Shown piece by piece: positions 23,401-30,753 of a stretch of DNA of 48,329 nucleotides; the first letter of the stretch is position 1; every line of letters starts with the position of its first letter. Under the pieces are notes generated by a model that had not been told where the DNA came from, searched no databases, and saw nothing but the letters and a program-made list of their open reading frames with translations. Source of the stretch: Bacillus sp. AFS029637 (GTDB taxonomy: Bacteria > Bacillota > Bacilli > Bacillales > Bacillaceae_G); the NCBI RefSeq assembly GCF_002584985.1, contig NZ_NUPZ01000027.1, forward strand, positions 1 through 48,329, in the 5' to 3' direction. The position numbers and the translations under genes are program-made.

Positions 23401-23961
23401 GATTCTGTCGGATTTGACCTGTATTCTCAAATGTTAAAAGATGCAATTGAACAGCGCAGAGGGACAGACGGAGTTGAGAATACAGTTAATGTTGAAATTG
23501 ACTTGGAAGTAGATGCATATTTACCAGATGCTTATATTTCAGATAGTAAGCAAAAAATTATGATGTACAAACAATTTAGAGGTGTTTCTACAATCGAGGA
23601 TATTGAAGAATTACAGGAAGAAATGATCGATAGATTTGGTGATTACCCGCAAGAAGTTGGTTATTTATTACAAATTGCAAATATTAAAGTATTGGCAATG
23701 AAAGAACAAATCGAGTTGATTAAGCAAAATAAATTTGAAGTAACAATCCTGTTCTCAGAACAAGCGAGCCAAAATATTGATGGTGGAAAATTATTCATGC
23801 TTGGAAATAGTTTTGGTCGTATGATTGGTCTTGGAATGGAAGGATCACAATTGAAAATCGTTATGAAAACGAATGGATTAGAGACATCAAAGTGGTTAAC
23901 AATTGCTGAAAATTTATTAAAAGGCTTACCAGATGTAAAAAAAGAAGTAATAAATGCCTAA
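20431..23961 (+). CDS. mfd: Transcription-repair coupling factor Mfd
   Basis: A 1176-residue translocase that removes RNA polymerase stalled at DNA damage and recruits UvrA. In order: UvrB-like N-terminal domains; the CarD-type RNA-polymerase-interacting domain near residues 490-560 (VGDYVVHVNHGIGKFLGIE); motif I LCGDVGYGKTEVA near 647; the DEEQRFG box near 751; and RGRVGRSNRVAYAYF in the second helicase lobe. A C-terminal TRCF domain follows. The ATG at 20431 has gagaggag upstream; an in-frame start at 20338 would lie inside the fin terminator. Length matches the B. cereus group protein. Confidence 0.97.
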   Translation: MIGLLEQFYKNEEIQSVINGLEDGLKEQLVSGMATSSRSLLMAALYKKTKKSQLIVTHNLYQAQKVHEDLVALLGEKDVWLYPVNELIASEVGVASPELKAQRIEVLNRLAAGENGIIVAPVAGLRRFLPIKELWKQRQIEINLGQEIDLDAFLHTLHHIGYERKSMVEAPGEFSLRGGILDIYPLTEELPFRIEFFDTEVDSIRLFDVDEQRSQDKKESIRFGPATEFLFSQEELKAGIKHLEEGLTKTMQKLSDDKLKTTVLETVSHEIEMLKNGQSIEQMFKYLSIFYKEPASLIDYLPEDGVVILDEISRIQETASHLETEEAEWYISLLGEGTIIQDLSFSHSFEGFLHHKKRSFVYLTLFLRHIAHTHPQNIVNVTCKTMQDFHGQMQLLKTEIDRWNEGHFTTVVLGTDDERVKKLQHILSDYDIEADIVEGTDILLPGRLQIAVGDLHAGFEMPMQKFVVITEKELFHKKVKKSQRKQKLSNAERIKSYSELKVGDYVVHVNHGIGKFLGIETLEINGVHKDYLNIKYQGNDKLYVPIEQIDQVQKYVGSEGKDPKVYKLGGNDWKKVKTKVEKSVQDIADDLIKLYAEREASKGYAYTPDTAEQQEFESSFPYQETEDQLRSIEEIKKDMERGRPMDRLLCGDVGYGKTEVAIRAAFKAIMDEKQVAILVPTTILAQQHYETIRERFQDYPINIGLLSRFRTRKQQNETIKGLKDGTVDIVIGTHRILSKDVTYKDLGLLIIDEEQRFGVTHKEKIKQLKANVDVLTLTATPIPRTLHMSMLGVRDLSVIETPPENRFPVQTYVVEYNPALMREAIERELARGGQIYFLYNRVEDIERKADEISMLVPDARVTYAHGKMNESELESVMLSFLEGQHDVLVSTTIIETGVDIPNVNTLIVFDADRMGLSQLYQLRGRVGRSNRVAYAYFAYKRDKVLSEVAEKRLQAIKEFTELGSGFKIAMRDLSIRGAGNLLGAEQHGFIDSVGFDLYSQMLKDAIEQRRGTDGVENTVNVEIDLEVDAYLPDAYISDSKQKIMMYKQFRGVSTIEDIEELQEEMIDRFGDYPQEVGYLLQIANIKVLAMKEQIELIKQNKFEVTILFSEQASQNIDGGKLFMLGNSFGRMIGLGMEGSQLKIVMKTNGLETSKWLTIAENLLKGLPDVKKEVINA

Positions 23962-23988
23962 TATAAGATAAAAAATACAATTCGACGT

Positions 23989-24017
23989 GCATAGAAGAAC
24001 TAATGTGTAAAATACTA
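23989..24017 (+). promoter_or_regulatory. Possible SigG-type promoter for spoVT
   Basis: GCATA, a 17-bp spacer, then AATACTA. It differs from CATnmTA at the first base. Position fits the known SigG control of spoVT. Confidence 0.42.
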
Positions 24018-24028
24018 TGTCTAACAGT

Positions 24029-24061
24029 TGGTGATTTTTACATGAACAGGTAAATTCACCA
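24029..24061 (+). other. Hairpin in the spoVT leader
   Basis: TGGTGA...TTTAC (24029-24041) pairs with GTAAA...TCACCA (24050-24061) around an 8-base loop with a small internal loop. No U-tract follows, so it does not look like a terminator. If the promoter at 23989-24017 is right, it forms the 5' end of the mRNA. Confidence 0.45.
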
Positions 24062-24096
24062 CTTTGATCATCAGTAGAAAGTGAGGCAGCATTAGA

Positions 24097-24633
24097 ATGA
24101 AAGCAACTGGAATCGTACGTCGAATTGATGATTTAGGCAGGGTAGTAATCCCGAAGGAAATTCGTAGAACTTTACGTATTCGAGAAGGAGACCCACTAGA
24201 AATATTTGTTGATCGCGATGGGGAAGTAATTTTGAAGAAATATTCTCCAATTAGTGAATTAGGTGATTTTGCAAAAGAATATGCAGATGCTTTATACGAT
24301 AGTTTAGGACATAATGTGCTTGTGTGCGATCGAGATTCTATTATCGCAGTATCAGGTGTATCCAAAAAAGAATACTTAAATAAAAGTGTAGGGGATCTAA
24401 TTGAAAAAACGATGGAAGAACGAAAGTCTGTTATTATGACGGACGAAAGTGATATTTCCATTATCGATGGTGTAACAGAAAAGGTTCATTCTTATACAGT
24501 TGGACCGATTGTTGCAAATGGAGACCCAATTGGAGCTGTCATCATTTTTTCAAAAGAAGCTATTATAAGTGAAATAGAGCATAAAGCGGTCAATACTGCG
24601 GCCAGTTTCTTAGCGAAACAAATGGAACAGTAA
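24097..24633 (+). CDS. spoVT: Stage V sporulation regulator SpoVT
   Basis: A 178-residue forespore regulator that tunes SigG-dependent genes. The N-terminal AbrB-type domain (residues 1-52) is very like AbrB at 6702-6986, including GRVVIPKEIRRTL; the C-terminal part is a GAF-like domain (about residues 56-178). An agtgagg site precedes the ATG. It is monocistronic, with a terminator about 90 bases downstream. Confidence 0.96.
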   Translation: MKATGIVRRIDDLGRVVIPKEIRRTLRIREGDPLEIFVDRDGEVILKKYSPISELGDFAKEYADALYDSLGHNVLVCDRDSIIAVSGVSKKEYLNKSVGDLIEKTMEERKSVIMTDESDISIIDGVTEKVHSYTVGPIVANGDPIGAVIIFSKEAIISEIEHKAVNTAASFLAKQMEQ

Positions 24634-24719
24634 GAATATATAATTTTAGAAGTAGCAATCTTTCCTAATTATGATATTTCTTTTTGAGAAATCAATTATT
24701 TGGAGATATATGTATATTG

Positions 24720-24748
24720 AAAAAAGGTAGCGCTTTGCTACCTTTTTT
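24720..24748 (+). terminator. Intrinsic terminator between spoVT and yabM
   Basis: AAAAAAGGTAGC/GCTACCTTTTTT stem around a GCTTT loop. Confidence 0.92.
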
Positions 24749-24820
24749 CGTTGAACATTTTCTAGTGTTGCATGAACTTATTATCACTCGTTGGGGTAAG
24801 GGAGCTTGTTCTTTTCTTTA

Positions 24821-24829
24821 TGATATAAT
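24821..24829 (+). promoter_or_regulatory. Extended -10 promoter for the yabM unit
   Basis: TGATATAAT is a perfect extended -10. No good -35 is visible. It lies 36 bases before the yabM start. Confidence 0.5.
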
Positions 24830-24864
24830 ACGAGGGGTGAGAATAGAAAAAGGAGTTTTCTTGT

Positions 24865-26466
24865 ATGGAAGCGAAGAAGTATCAAGCCTTTTGGCGTGGG
24901 GCTATTATATTAACAATCGCAAGTTTTATTACGAAAGTATTAAGCGCTTTTTACCGTATTCCATATCAAAATATAGCGGGTGATATTGGATTTTATATTT
25001 ACCAACAAATTTATCCTTTTTATGGATTTTGTTTAATTTTAGCTACTTATGGGTTCCCTATTATAATTTCAAAAATGGTCGCGGAACGATTAGAGCGAGG
25101 GAAGCAAAAAGAAGCAGAAGAAATTATTTGTGTATCTTTTTGGTTTTTATTAGGAATTGGTTTCATAGGCTTTTTTACATTGTTCTTTGGCGCTGAAACA
25201 ATTGCAACAGCTATGGGCGATATACACTTAGATAAGTTATTACGTGTTATTTCGTTTTCATTCATATTGATGCCATTTTTATCTGTAGCAAGAGGATATT
25301 TTCAGGGGTTTAATAATATGATGCCAACGGCTGTTTCGCAAGTGATAGAACAAACCATTCGGGTTTCTATTATTGTATTTTTATCCCTATTTCTAATTGC
25401 TCACGGATTTGATTTATATACAGTTGGTGCAGGTGCTATGTTAGGTTCAATTGCGGGTGGACTGATTGGGATTATTGTACTTTTACTTTATATGCGTCGT
25501 GATTTTCGTTCTATATTCTTCAAAAGTTTGAAGAATATTAGGGGGAAAGGAAGGATAATTAAAATCCTTTTTTGGCAAGGATTAGCAATTTGTGTTAGTA
25601 ACTTGGTGCTTATTTTTATACAAATGGCTGATTCTGTTTCCTTTTATTCTTTACTTATTGGGGCGGGAGAACAAGCTGAAAGTGCAAAGGTATTAAAAGG
25701 TGTCTATGACAGAAGTATCCCTCTCATGCAGCTAGGCACTGTCGTGACAACTTCTTTCTCGTTGTCACTTATTCCGATTATTACAGCAGCTAAGGAAAGA
25801 GGAGATCTTTCCTTTATTCAAGAAAAGGTAAAGTTAGCAATGAAAATAACGTTCGTAATTGGATTTGCAGCTGCCATTGGATTAACTTGTATTATTCAAC
25901 CTACGAATATTATGTTGTTTGAAAATAGTGATGGATCAGATGTTTTATCCATTTTATCTTTATCTATTTTATTTAGTTCATTGTCAATTACAACCGCTTC
26001 TATTTTACAAGGTTTGGGACAAACGTTAAAACCAGCAATATTTGTTGTATTTGGGGGTAGTTTAAAGTTAGCCTTAAACTACATACTAATGCCGCATTTT
26101 GGTGTGAAGGGAGCTGCAATTGCAACCTTAGTTGCGCTAATTGTCATTTCAATGCTAAATAGTGTACTACTTATGCGAGCAGTATCGGAATCGCTTATCG
26201 ATAAGCGGAATATGCTAGGTGTAGTTATTAGTGGTATTGGTATGGGATTTGTATTAATAATGTTTATCCGTGTGTTGCAAATGTCTGGATTAGTAATTGA
26301 TGCAGGGCATAGAGGAATTGCAACACTTGAAGCGTTATTAGGTGTAGCCATCGGCGGATCAACATATTTGTTTTTCATTTTAAAATTACGTGTATTTACA
26401 AAAAAAGAGCTAGGAACTGTTATGAAACAAGAGAAAAAAGAAGGTTCATTGAAGAAGAGTGGATAG
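24865..26466 (+). CDS. yabM: MOP-superfamily lipid/polysaccharide flippase (YabM, SpoVB-like)
   Basis: A 533-residue membrane protein with 12-14 hydrophobic segments. It belongs to the polysaccharide-transporter branch of the MOP superfamily, near SpoVB and MurJ. These proteins flip lipid-linked wall or capsule precursors across the cytoplasmic membrane; the substrate here is not known. An aaggag site precedes the ATG. It is followed 12 bases later by yabN and seems to head the yabM-yabN-rqcP unit. A frame from 24684 overlapping its start is not a gene. Confidence 0.88.
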   Translation: MEAKKYQAFWRGAIILTIASFITKVLSAFYRIPYQNIAGDIGFYIYQQIYPFYGFCLILATYGFPIIISKMVAERLERGKQKEAEEIICVSFWFLLGIGFIGFFTLFFGAETIATAMGDIHLDKLLRVISFSFILMPFLSVARGYFQGFNNMMPTAVSQVIEQTIRVSIIVFLSLFLIAHGFDLYTVGAGAMLGSIAGGLIGIIVLLLYMRRDFRSIFFKSLKNIRGKGRIIKILFWQGLAICVSNLVLIFIQMADSVSFYSLLIGAGEQAESAKVLKGVYDRSIPLMQLGTVVTTSFSLSLIPIITAAKERGDLSFIQEKVKLAMKITFVIGFAAAIGLTCIIQPTNIMLFENSDGSDVLSILSLSILFSSLSITTASILQGLGQTLKPAIFVVFGGSLKLALNYILMPHFGVKGAAIATLVALIVISMLNSVLLMRAVSESLIDKRNMLGVVISGIGMGFVLIMFIRVLQMSGLVIDAGHRGIATLEALLGVAIGGSTYLFFILKLRVFTKKELGTVMKQEKKEGSLKKSG

Positions 26467-26478
26467 AGGTGGCAGATT

Positions 26479-27939
26479 GTGAGTGGAATCATTACTATTT
26501 TGGGCCTAGGTGCTGGTGAGTTAGATCAGTTAACGATGGGTGTATATCGAAAAATAAAAGAAGCGGATCATATGTTTGTTAGAACGAAGGAACATCCCGT
26601 TATAGAAGAATTAGAGAGCGAAGGTATACAATATACGGCTTTTGACAATGTATATGAAGCGCATGATACATTTGAAATTGTATATGAAACAATTGCGAAT
26701 ACATTGCTAGAACAAGCTAAAGGTACAGAAATCATCTACGCTGTTCCAGGGCACCCGCTAGTAGCGGAAAGAACAGTTCAGCTACTGTTGGAAAAAGGAG
26801 AAATAGCAAATGTTGAAGTGCGGATTGAAGGTGGACAAAGCTTCCTTGATCCGATGTTCGCAAGTCTGAAAATCGATCCGATTGAAGGGTTCCAACTAAT
26901 TGACGCTACATCATTTGAAAGAGGGCAATTAGAATTACGTCAACATTTAATCTTTTGCCAAGTGTATGATGCGTTCGTTGCTTCAGATGTGAAGTTAACA
27001 TTAATGGAAATGTTACCGGATGATTATGAAGTGTATATCGTAACAGCTGCAGGAACTTCGTTCGAACAAGTTAAAAAGGTACCATTGTACATGTTAGATC
27101 ATGAAACAGAATTGAATAATTTAACGAGTGTATATGTACCACCAGTTCAGGAACGTGCGTCCTTGTATCAACAGTTTGATGTGCTTAGAGAAATTATTGC
27201 AGACCTTCGTGGGCCAAATGGTTGTCCGTGGGATAAAAAGCAAACACATCAATCTTTAAAGAAGTATTTAATTGAGGAAGCTTATGAAGTATTAGAAGCA
27301 ATTGATGAAGAGGACGATGATCATTTAGTAGAGGAACTAGGCGATGTATTATTACAAGTTATGCTTCATGCCCAAATTGGGGAGGATGAAGGTTGGTTCT
27401 CTATAGATGATATTATTCGAACTCTATCTGAGAAAATGGTTCGTCGCCATCCACATGTATTTGGAAATACGGATGTAAATAATGCCGATGAAGTGATTGC
27501 TAATTGGGAAGAAATTAAGAAACAAGAAAAAGGATCTGTGAAAGAATCTGTTTTAAATGGAGTTCCAAAAAGTTTGCCGCAGCTACTACGTGCTTATGAA
27601 ATTCAGAAGGAAGCCGGCAAGGTAGGATTTGATTGGGCAGATGTGCAACCGATGATTGAAAAAGCCATAGAAGAATGGCAAGAGTTCCAACAAGAAGTTG
27701 TGAACATGGATGAGGAAAAGATGTTAGGTGAATTTGGTGATTTATTATTTGCGTTTGTTAATATAGCCCGCCATTATAAAATAGACCCAGAAGAGGCGTT
27801 ACGTTCAACTAATGAGAAATTTATCGGTCGTTTTTTATACATGGAAGCAAAAGTAGCTGAAATGAATAAAGAAATGCAAGATTTATCACTAGAACAGTTA
27901 GATGTTTTATGGGAAGAGGCAAAACAAACAGAGCGTTAA
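26479..27939 (+). CDS. yabN: MazG-type NTP pyrophosphohydrolase with N-terminal methylase-like domain (YabN)
   Basis: A 486-residue two-domain protein. Residues 1 to about 225 form a tetrapyrrole (corrin/porphyrin) methylase-like fold beginning [14 protein letters not shown]; the rest carries two MazG modules with acidic metal-binding motifs ([15 protein letters not shown] and [16 protein letters not shown]). MazG enzymes hydrolyse NTPs, including aberrant ones, to NMP and PPi. The methylase part has no proven activity. The start is GTG at 26479 after agaggtgg. This fusion is normal for Bacilli. Confidence 0.92.
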   Translation: MSGIITILGLGAGELDQLTMGVYRKIKEADHMFVRTKEHPVIEELESEGIQYTAFDNVYEAHDTFEIVYETIANTLLEQAKGTEIIYAVPGHPLVAERTVQLLLEKGEIANVEVRIEGGQSFLDPMFASLKIDPIEGFQLIDATSFERGQLELRQHLIFCQVYDAFVASDVKLTLMEMLPDDYEVYIVTAAGTSFEQVKKVPLYMLDHETELNNLTSVYVPPVQERASLYQQFDVLREIIADLRGPNGCPWDKKQTHQSLKKYLIEEAYEVLEAIDEEDDDHLVEELGDVLLQVMLHAQIGEDEGWFSIDDIIRTLSEKMVRRHPHVFGNTDVNNADEVIANWEEIKKQEKGSVKESVLNGVPKSLPQLLRAYEIQKEAGKVGFDWADVQPMIEKAIEEWQEFQQEVVNMDEEKMLGEFGDLLFAFVNIARHYKIDPEEALRSTNEKFIGRFLYMEAKVAEMNKEMQDLSLEQLDVLWEEAKQTER

Positions 27940-27953
27940 TAGGGGGATTTTAT

Positions 27954-28229
27954 ATGCGTCTAGATAAGTTTTTAAAAGTATCACGTTTAATTAAAAGAAG
28001 AACATTAGCGAAAGAAGTAGCTGACCAAGGAAGAATATCAATTAATGGTCAAGTGGCAAAAGCAAGTTCAGATGTGAAAGTGGCTGATGAATTAACAATT
28101 CGTTTTGGTCAAAAAATAGTAACTGTAAAAATAAATGAATTGAAAGAAACGACTAAAAAAGAAGATGCAGCAAATATGTATAGCTTAATTCGCGAAGAAA
28201 AAGTAAAAGCGGAAGAAGGCTTGTTCTAA
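27954..28229 (+). CDS. rqcP: RqcP, S4-domain ribosome quality control factor (YabO)
   Basis: A 91-residue protein that is mostly an S4 RNA-binding domain ([21 protein letters not shown]). It matches B. subtilis YabO/RqcP, which holds peptidyl-tRNA on the 50S subunit while RqcH adds alanine tails to stalled chains. The ATG at 27954 has a gggggat site; an earlier in-frame start would lie inside yabN. It lies 14 bases after yabN. Confidence 0.93.
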   Translation: MRLDKFLKVSRLIKRRTLAKEVADQGRISINGQVAKASSDVKVADELTIRFGQKIVTVKINELKETTKKEDAANMYSLIREEKVKAEEGLF

Positions 28230-28287
28230 AATTGGTTATCCTTCCATACATTACTATTAGCTAGTATAAATCTATGGGGGGATTTAC

Positions 28288-28596
28288 GTGAATAATGGTT
28301 ACTCACCTATGTCTTCTAATCAACAAAACGTTTCTGTAGAGCATGATATTGTTATGCGTGGCAGGCGTGTAATCGATATTACTGGTGTAAAGCAGGTAGA
28401 GAGTTTTGATAGCGAAGAGTTTTTACTCGAGACTGTAATGGGTTTTTTAACAATTCGTGGTCAAAATTTACAAATGAAAAATTTAGATGTAGAAAAAGGT
28501 GTTGTATCGATTAAAGGTAAAGTTCATGAAATGCTGTATATTGATGAGAATCAAGGGGAGAAAACTAAAGGTTTCTTTAGTAAGTTGTTTAAATGA
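28288..28596 (+). CDS. yabP: Sporulation protein YabP
   Basis: A 102-residue YabP/YqfC-family protein (HDIVMRGRRVIDITGVKQVE). In B. subtilis it is a SigE-dependent sporulation protein cotranscribed with yabQ and needed for proper spore formation; its molecular role is unknown. The start is GTG at 28288 with a gggggg site 7 bases upstream. A CATACATTA at 28245-28253 resembles a SigE/SigK -10, but no -35 is convincing. The stop overlaps the yabQ start (ATGA). Confidence 0.92.
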   Translation: MNNGYSPMSSNQQNVSVEHDIVMRGRRVIDITGVKQVESFDSEEFLLETVMGFLTIRGQNLQMKNLDVEKGVVSIKGKVHEMLYIDENQGEKTKGFFSKLFK

Positions 28597-29246
28597 GTCT
28601 AACAATTCAGTTGTATACAATGCTTTCAATGATTGGAATGGGTGCTTGGATTGGAGCGTCTTTAGATACATATCAACGGTTTTTAAAGCGTTCAGAACGT
28701 AAACGTTGGCTTGTATTTATACATGATATACTATTTTGGATTGTCCAAGCATTATTCGTTTTCTATGTATTGCTTCTTGTAAATGAGGCTGAACTACGTA
28801 TATATGTGTTTTTGGCATTATTATGTGGTTTTGCAGCATATCAAAGCATGTTGAAAGCATTATACATGAAGATGTTAAATTTTCTCATCTATATTTTTGT
28901 ACAAACAACACACTTTTTTGTTCGAATTATACAGCTACTCGTGATAAAACCTGTTATTATTATAGCGCAGCTATTTATTGCATTTATATTATTCTTATTT
29001 CGTATACTGCTTTCAATTGGACATGTGTTATGGAAAATGGTGATTTGGATATTACTTTTCATATGGAAAGTTTTTTTCTGGCCTGTTCGATTTATTGCTT
29101 CGCTCATATGGAAACTTCTCCCTAATCGTGTTAAACTTTTTATAATGAAACATGTAGGGTTCCTGCAATATATAGCAAAATTGAAGGGACATATCTTCCA
29201 ATTATGGGAGCGTATAAAAAAGAAGTTAGGGGGACCTCGGAAATGA
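28593..29246 (+). CDS. yabQ: Sporulation membrane protein YabQ
   Basis: A 217-residue protein with four or five hydrophobic segments in the first two-thirds and a basic, aromatic-rich tail. It matches YabQ, a membrane protein needed for spore cortex formation in B. subtilis. It is coupled to yabP by a 4-base overlap and to divIC by another, so a sporulation pair runs directly into an essential division gene. Confidence 0.92.
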   Translation: MSLTIQLYTMLSMIGMGAWIGASLDTYQRFLKRSERKRWLVFIHDILFWIVQALFVFYVLLLVNEAELRIYVFLALLCGFAAYQSMLKALYMKMLNFLIYIFVQTTHFFVRIIQLLVIKPVIIIAQLFIAFILFLFRILLSIGHVLWKMVIWILLFIWKVFFWPVRFIASLIWKLLPNRVKLFIMKHVGFLQYIAKLKGHIFQLWERIKKKLGGPRK

Positions 29247-29602
29247 GGGAACTGAGACAAAGAACAATCGAAAAACAGAGTCCAAATCCTGTTAAAGAGC
29301 ATATAATACAAACGGATGAGAACAGGAAGCGACTTTATCGCCGTTTAGCGGTTTTTCTTGTCTTTGCTTTTACAATTATTGCGAGTATTAGTGTAACGTT
29401 TTATCAACAAAACAGTTCCATTAAAGCAAAAGAAGCAAAAGTTAAGGACATGAAAAAAGAACTGGATTCATTAACGAATAAAGAAAAGAGTCTAAAAGAC
29501 GAAGTTCAAAAGTTAAATGATGAAGAGTACGTATTAAAGATTGCTAGAAGGGATTATTTCTTCTCTGGAAAAGGGGAGATAATTTTTCCTGTTTCTAAGT
29601 AG
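29243..29602 (+). CDS. divIC: Cell division protein DivIC
   Basis: A 119-residue bitopic membrane protein: basic cytoplasmic tail (1-33), one transmembrane segment (about 34-54), then an extracellular coiled coil rich in Lys/Glu/Leu (about 58-95). DivIC pairs with FtsL and DivIB in the divisome and is essential in B. subtilis. The ATG at 29243 overlaps the yabQ stop. An in-frame start at 29204 inside yabQ has no ribosome site. The essential gene may also be reached by reading through from upstream promoters. Confidence 0.93.
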   Translation: MRELRQRTIEKQSPNPVKEHIIQTDENRKRLYRRLAVFLVFAFTIIASISVTFYQQNSSIKAKEAKVKDMKKELDSLTNKEKSLKDEVQKLNDEEYVLKIARRDYFFSGKGEIIFPVSK

Positions 29603-29613
29603 AGTATGTCTTA

Positions 29614-29643
29614 TTGACACTATATTTTAGGATTATATATAAT
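29614..29643 (+). promoter_or_regulatory. SigA promoter for yabR
   Basis: Consensus TTGACA (29614-29619), an 18-bp spacer and consensus TATAAT (29638-29643), right after divIC. Confidence 0.85.
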
Positions 29644-29689
29644 AAAGTAAAATTTGACTTTTTAACCACTAAGGAGGAGCATTTTTTTT

Positions 29690-30175
29690 ATGTCAATCGA
29701 GGTAGGCAGCAAGTTACAGGGTAAAGTAACAGGTATTACAAATTTTGGGGCTTTTGTGGAGCTGCCAGAAGGCTTAACAGGTCTTGTTCATATTAGTGAA
29801 GTTGCTGATAATTATGTGAAAGATATTAACGATCACTTAAAAGTGGGCGACCAAGTAGAAGTAAAAGTTATTAACGTTGAAAAAGATGGCAAGATTGGTC
29901 TATCTATTAAGAAAGCGAAAGAGCGCGAAAAAACAGAAGGAGATCGTCCACGTGGTGAATATCAACGCGGTGGTGATCAACAACGTTCTGGACGTCCACA
30001 ACGTAATAATCGTTCTTTCAATAGAGATAATCGCGGTGGCGGTAACGACCGAGCTCCAAAAGAAACATTTGAGCAAAAGATGGCGCGCTTTTTAAAAGAT
30101 AGTGAAGATCGTTTAACTTCTTTAAAGCGTAACACAGAATCTAAACGTGGTGGCCGTGGCGCACGTCGCGGATAA
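29690..30175 (+). CDS. yabR: S1-domain RNA-binding protein YabR
   Basis: A 161-residue protein: one S1 OB-fold domain (residues 1 to about 75, GKVTGITNFGAFVELPEGL) and a basic, Arg/Gly/Asn/Gln-rich tail with RGG-like repeats (about 80-120 and again at the end). It is similar to the S1 repeat of polynucleotide phosphorylase; the general stress protein GSP13 is a relative. Its function is not established; RNA or ribosome binding is likely from the fold. The ribosome site aaggaggag is strong. Confidence 0.9.
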   Translation: MSIEVGSKLQGKVTGITNFGAFVELPEGLTGLVHISEVADNYVKDINDHLKVGDQVEVKVINVEKDGKIGLSIKKAKEREKTEGDRPRGEYQRGGDQQRSGRPQRNNRSFNRDNRGGGNDRAPKETFEQKMARFLKDSEDRLTSLKRNTESKRGGRGARRG

Positions 30176-30206
30176 TACGACCGTTTAATTCTTGACATAT
30201 AGAGAG

Positions 30207-30238
30207 GTACCCAGAGCGATTGCTCGGGGTGCTTTTTT
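30207..30238 (+). terminator. Intrinsic terminator after yabR
   Basis: GTACCCAGAGC/GCTCGGGGTGC stem (one mismatch, one G-U), loop GATT, six T. Confidence 0.88.
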
Positions 30239-30278
30239 ATATGGGAAAATATATTTTTAAAAAAGTTTTCAAGATGTG

Positions 30279-30307
30279 TTGACTTTAAATTGTATCTGAT
30301 GTAAGAT
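30279..30307 (+). promoter_or_regulatory. SigA promoter for the tRNA pair
   Basis: TTGACT, a 17-bp spacer, TAAGAT. The start is expected near 30314, about 22 bases before the first tRNA. Confidence 0.78.
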
Positions 30308-30335
30308 ACTAATTGTCCGTTAAATAAGACGACAT

Positions 30336-30409
30336 GGCGGTGTAGCTCAGCTGGCTAGAGCGTACGGTTCATACCCGTGAGGTCGGGGGTTCGATCCCCT
30401 CCGCCGCTA
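30336..30409 (+). tRNA. trnMet: tRNA-Met (anticodon CAT), elongator type
   Basis: A complete cloverleaf: acceptor GGCGGTG/CGCCGCT with two G-U pairs, TAGCTCAG D-arm, CAT anticodon at 30370-30372, GGGGG-TTCGATC-CCCTC T-arm, discriminator A73. The CCA end is not encoded. The first acceptor pair G1-U72 differs from the C-A mismatch of initiator tRNA, so I call it elongator Met. A tRNA-Ile with a modified CAT anticodon cannot be fully excluded. Confidence 0.93.
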
Positions 30410-30422
30410 TATTTATTTTAAC

Positions 30423-30494
30423 GGCCCGTTGGTCAAGTGGTTAAGACACCGCCCTTTCACGGCGGTAACACGGGTTCGAATCCCGTACGGGTCA
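30423..30494 (+). tRNA. trnGlu: tRNA-Glu (anticodon TTC)
   Basis: A complete cloverleaf: acceptor GGCCCGT/ACGGGTC, D-arm GGTCAAGTGGTTAAGAC, anticodon TTC at 30456-30458, T-arm ACGGG-TTCGAAT-CCCGT, discriminator A. CCA is not encoded. It follows tRNA-Met by 13 bases and shares its promoter and terminator, matching the Met-Glu pair at this place in B. subtilis. Confidence 0.95.
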
Positions 30495-30497
30495 TCT

Positions 30498-30531
30498 AAA
30501 AAGATCATGCAAATGTGCATGATCTTTTTTT
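30498..30531 (+). terminator. Intrinsic terminator after the tRNA pair
   Basis: AAAAAGATCATGC/GCATGATCTTTTT stem, loop AAATGT, T run. Confidence 0.92.
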
Positions 30532-30652
30532 GTTAAATAAATTAAGATATACAATACTTCTACAAAATTATCCTATATTTTCTGAATGTTCAATCAAAAT
30601 ATTAGGGATAAATTACATACTATGTATATATGTAGAGTTATTTCAAATAAAA

Positions 30653-30691
30653 AGTCGAACGATTATAAAAGTGAAAACTGTTGTTTTGACA
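30653..30691 (+). promoter_or_regulatory. Spo0A boxes at the spoIIE promoter
   Basis: AGTCGAA (30653-30659) matches the Spo0A box TGTCGAA in 6 of 7 bases. TTTGACA (30685-30691) matches the box on the opposite strand in 6 of 7 and overlaps the -35. Spo0A activates spoIIE in B. subtilis from similar sites. Confidence 0.62.
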
Positions 30692-30718
30692 AAAATCCCA
30701 ATAATCATCTTTTATAAT
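30686..30718 (+). promoter_or_regulatory. spoIIE promoter with 21-bp spacing
   Basis: Consensus TTGACA (30686-30691) and TATAAT (30713-30718) are 21 bp apart, too far for SigA alone. The same odd spacing is known for the Spo0A-activated B. subtilis spoIIE promoter. The start would be near 30725. Confidence 0.85.
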
Positions 30719-30753
30719 GACAGTAATTAAACTATGCAGGTGGTGTTAAAAAT

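Noticed and set aside
24684-24983. 99-codon frame between spoVT and yabM on the plus strand
   Set aside because: It runs through the spoVT-side terminator hairpin and the yabM promoter and overlaps the real yabM start in another frame; no ribosome site.
28245-28253. SigE/SigK-type -10 (CATACATTA) before yabP
   Set aside because: The position is plausible, but no acceptable -35 is found at the expected distance, so it is not listed as a promoter.
28889-29311. 140-codon minus-strand frame over yabQ-divIC
   Set aside because: Antisense shadow of two well-supported plus-strand genes, with no ribosome site or family motif.
30515-30730. 71-codon frame between tRNA-Glu and spoIIE
   Set aside because: It begins in the tRNA terminator stem and covers the spoIIE promoter; composition is that of AT-rich non-coding DNA and it has no ribosome site.
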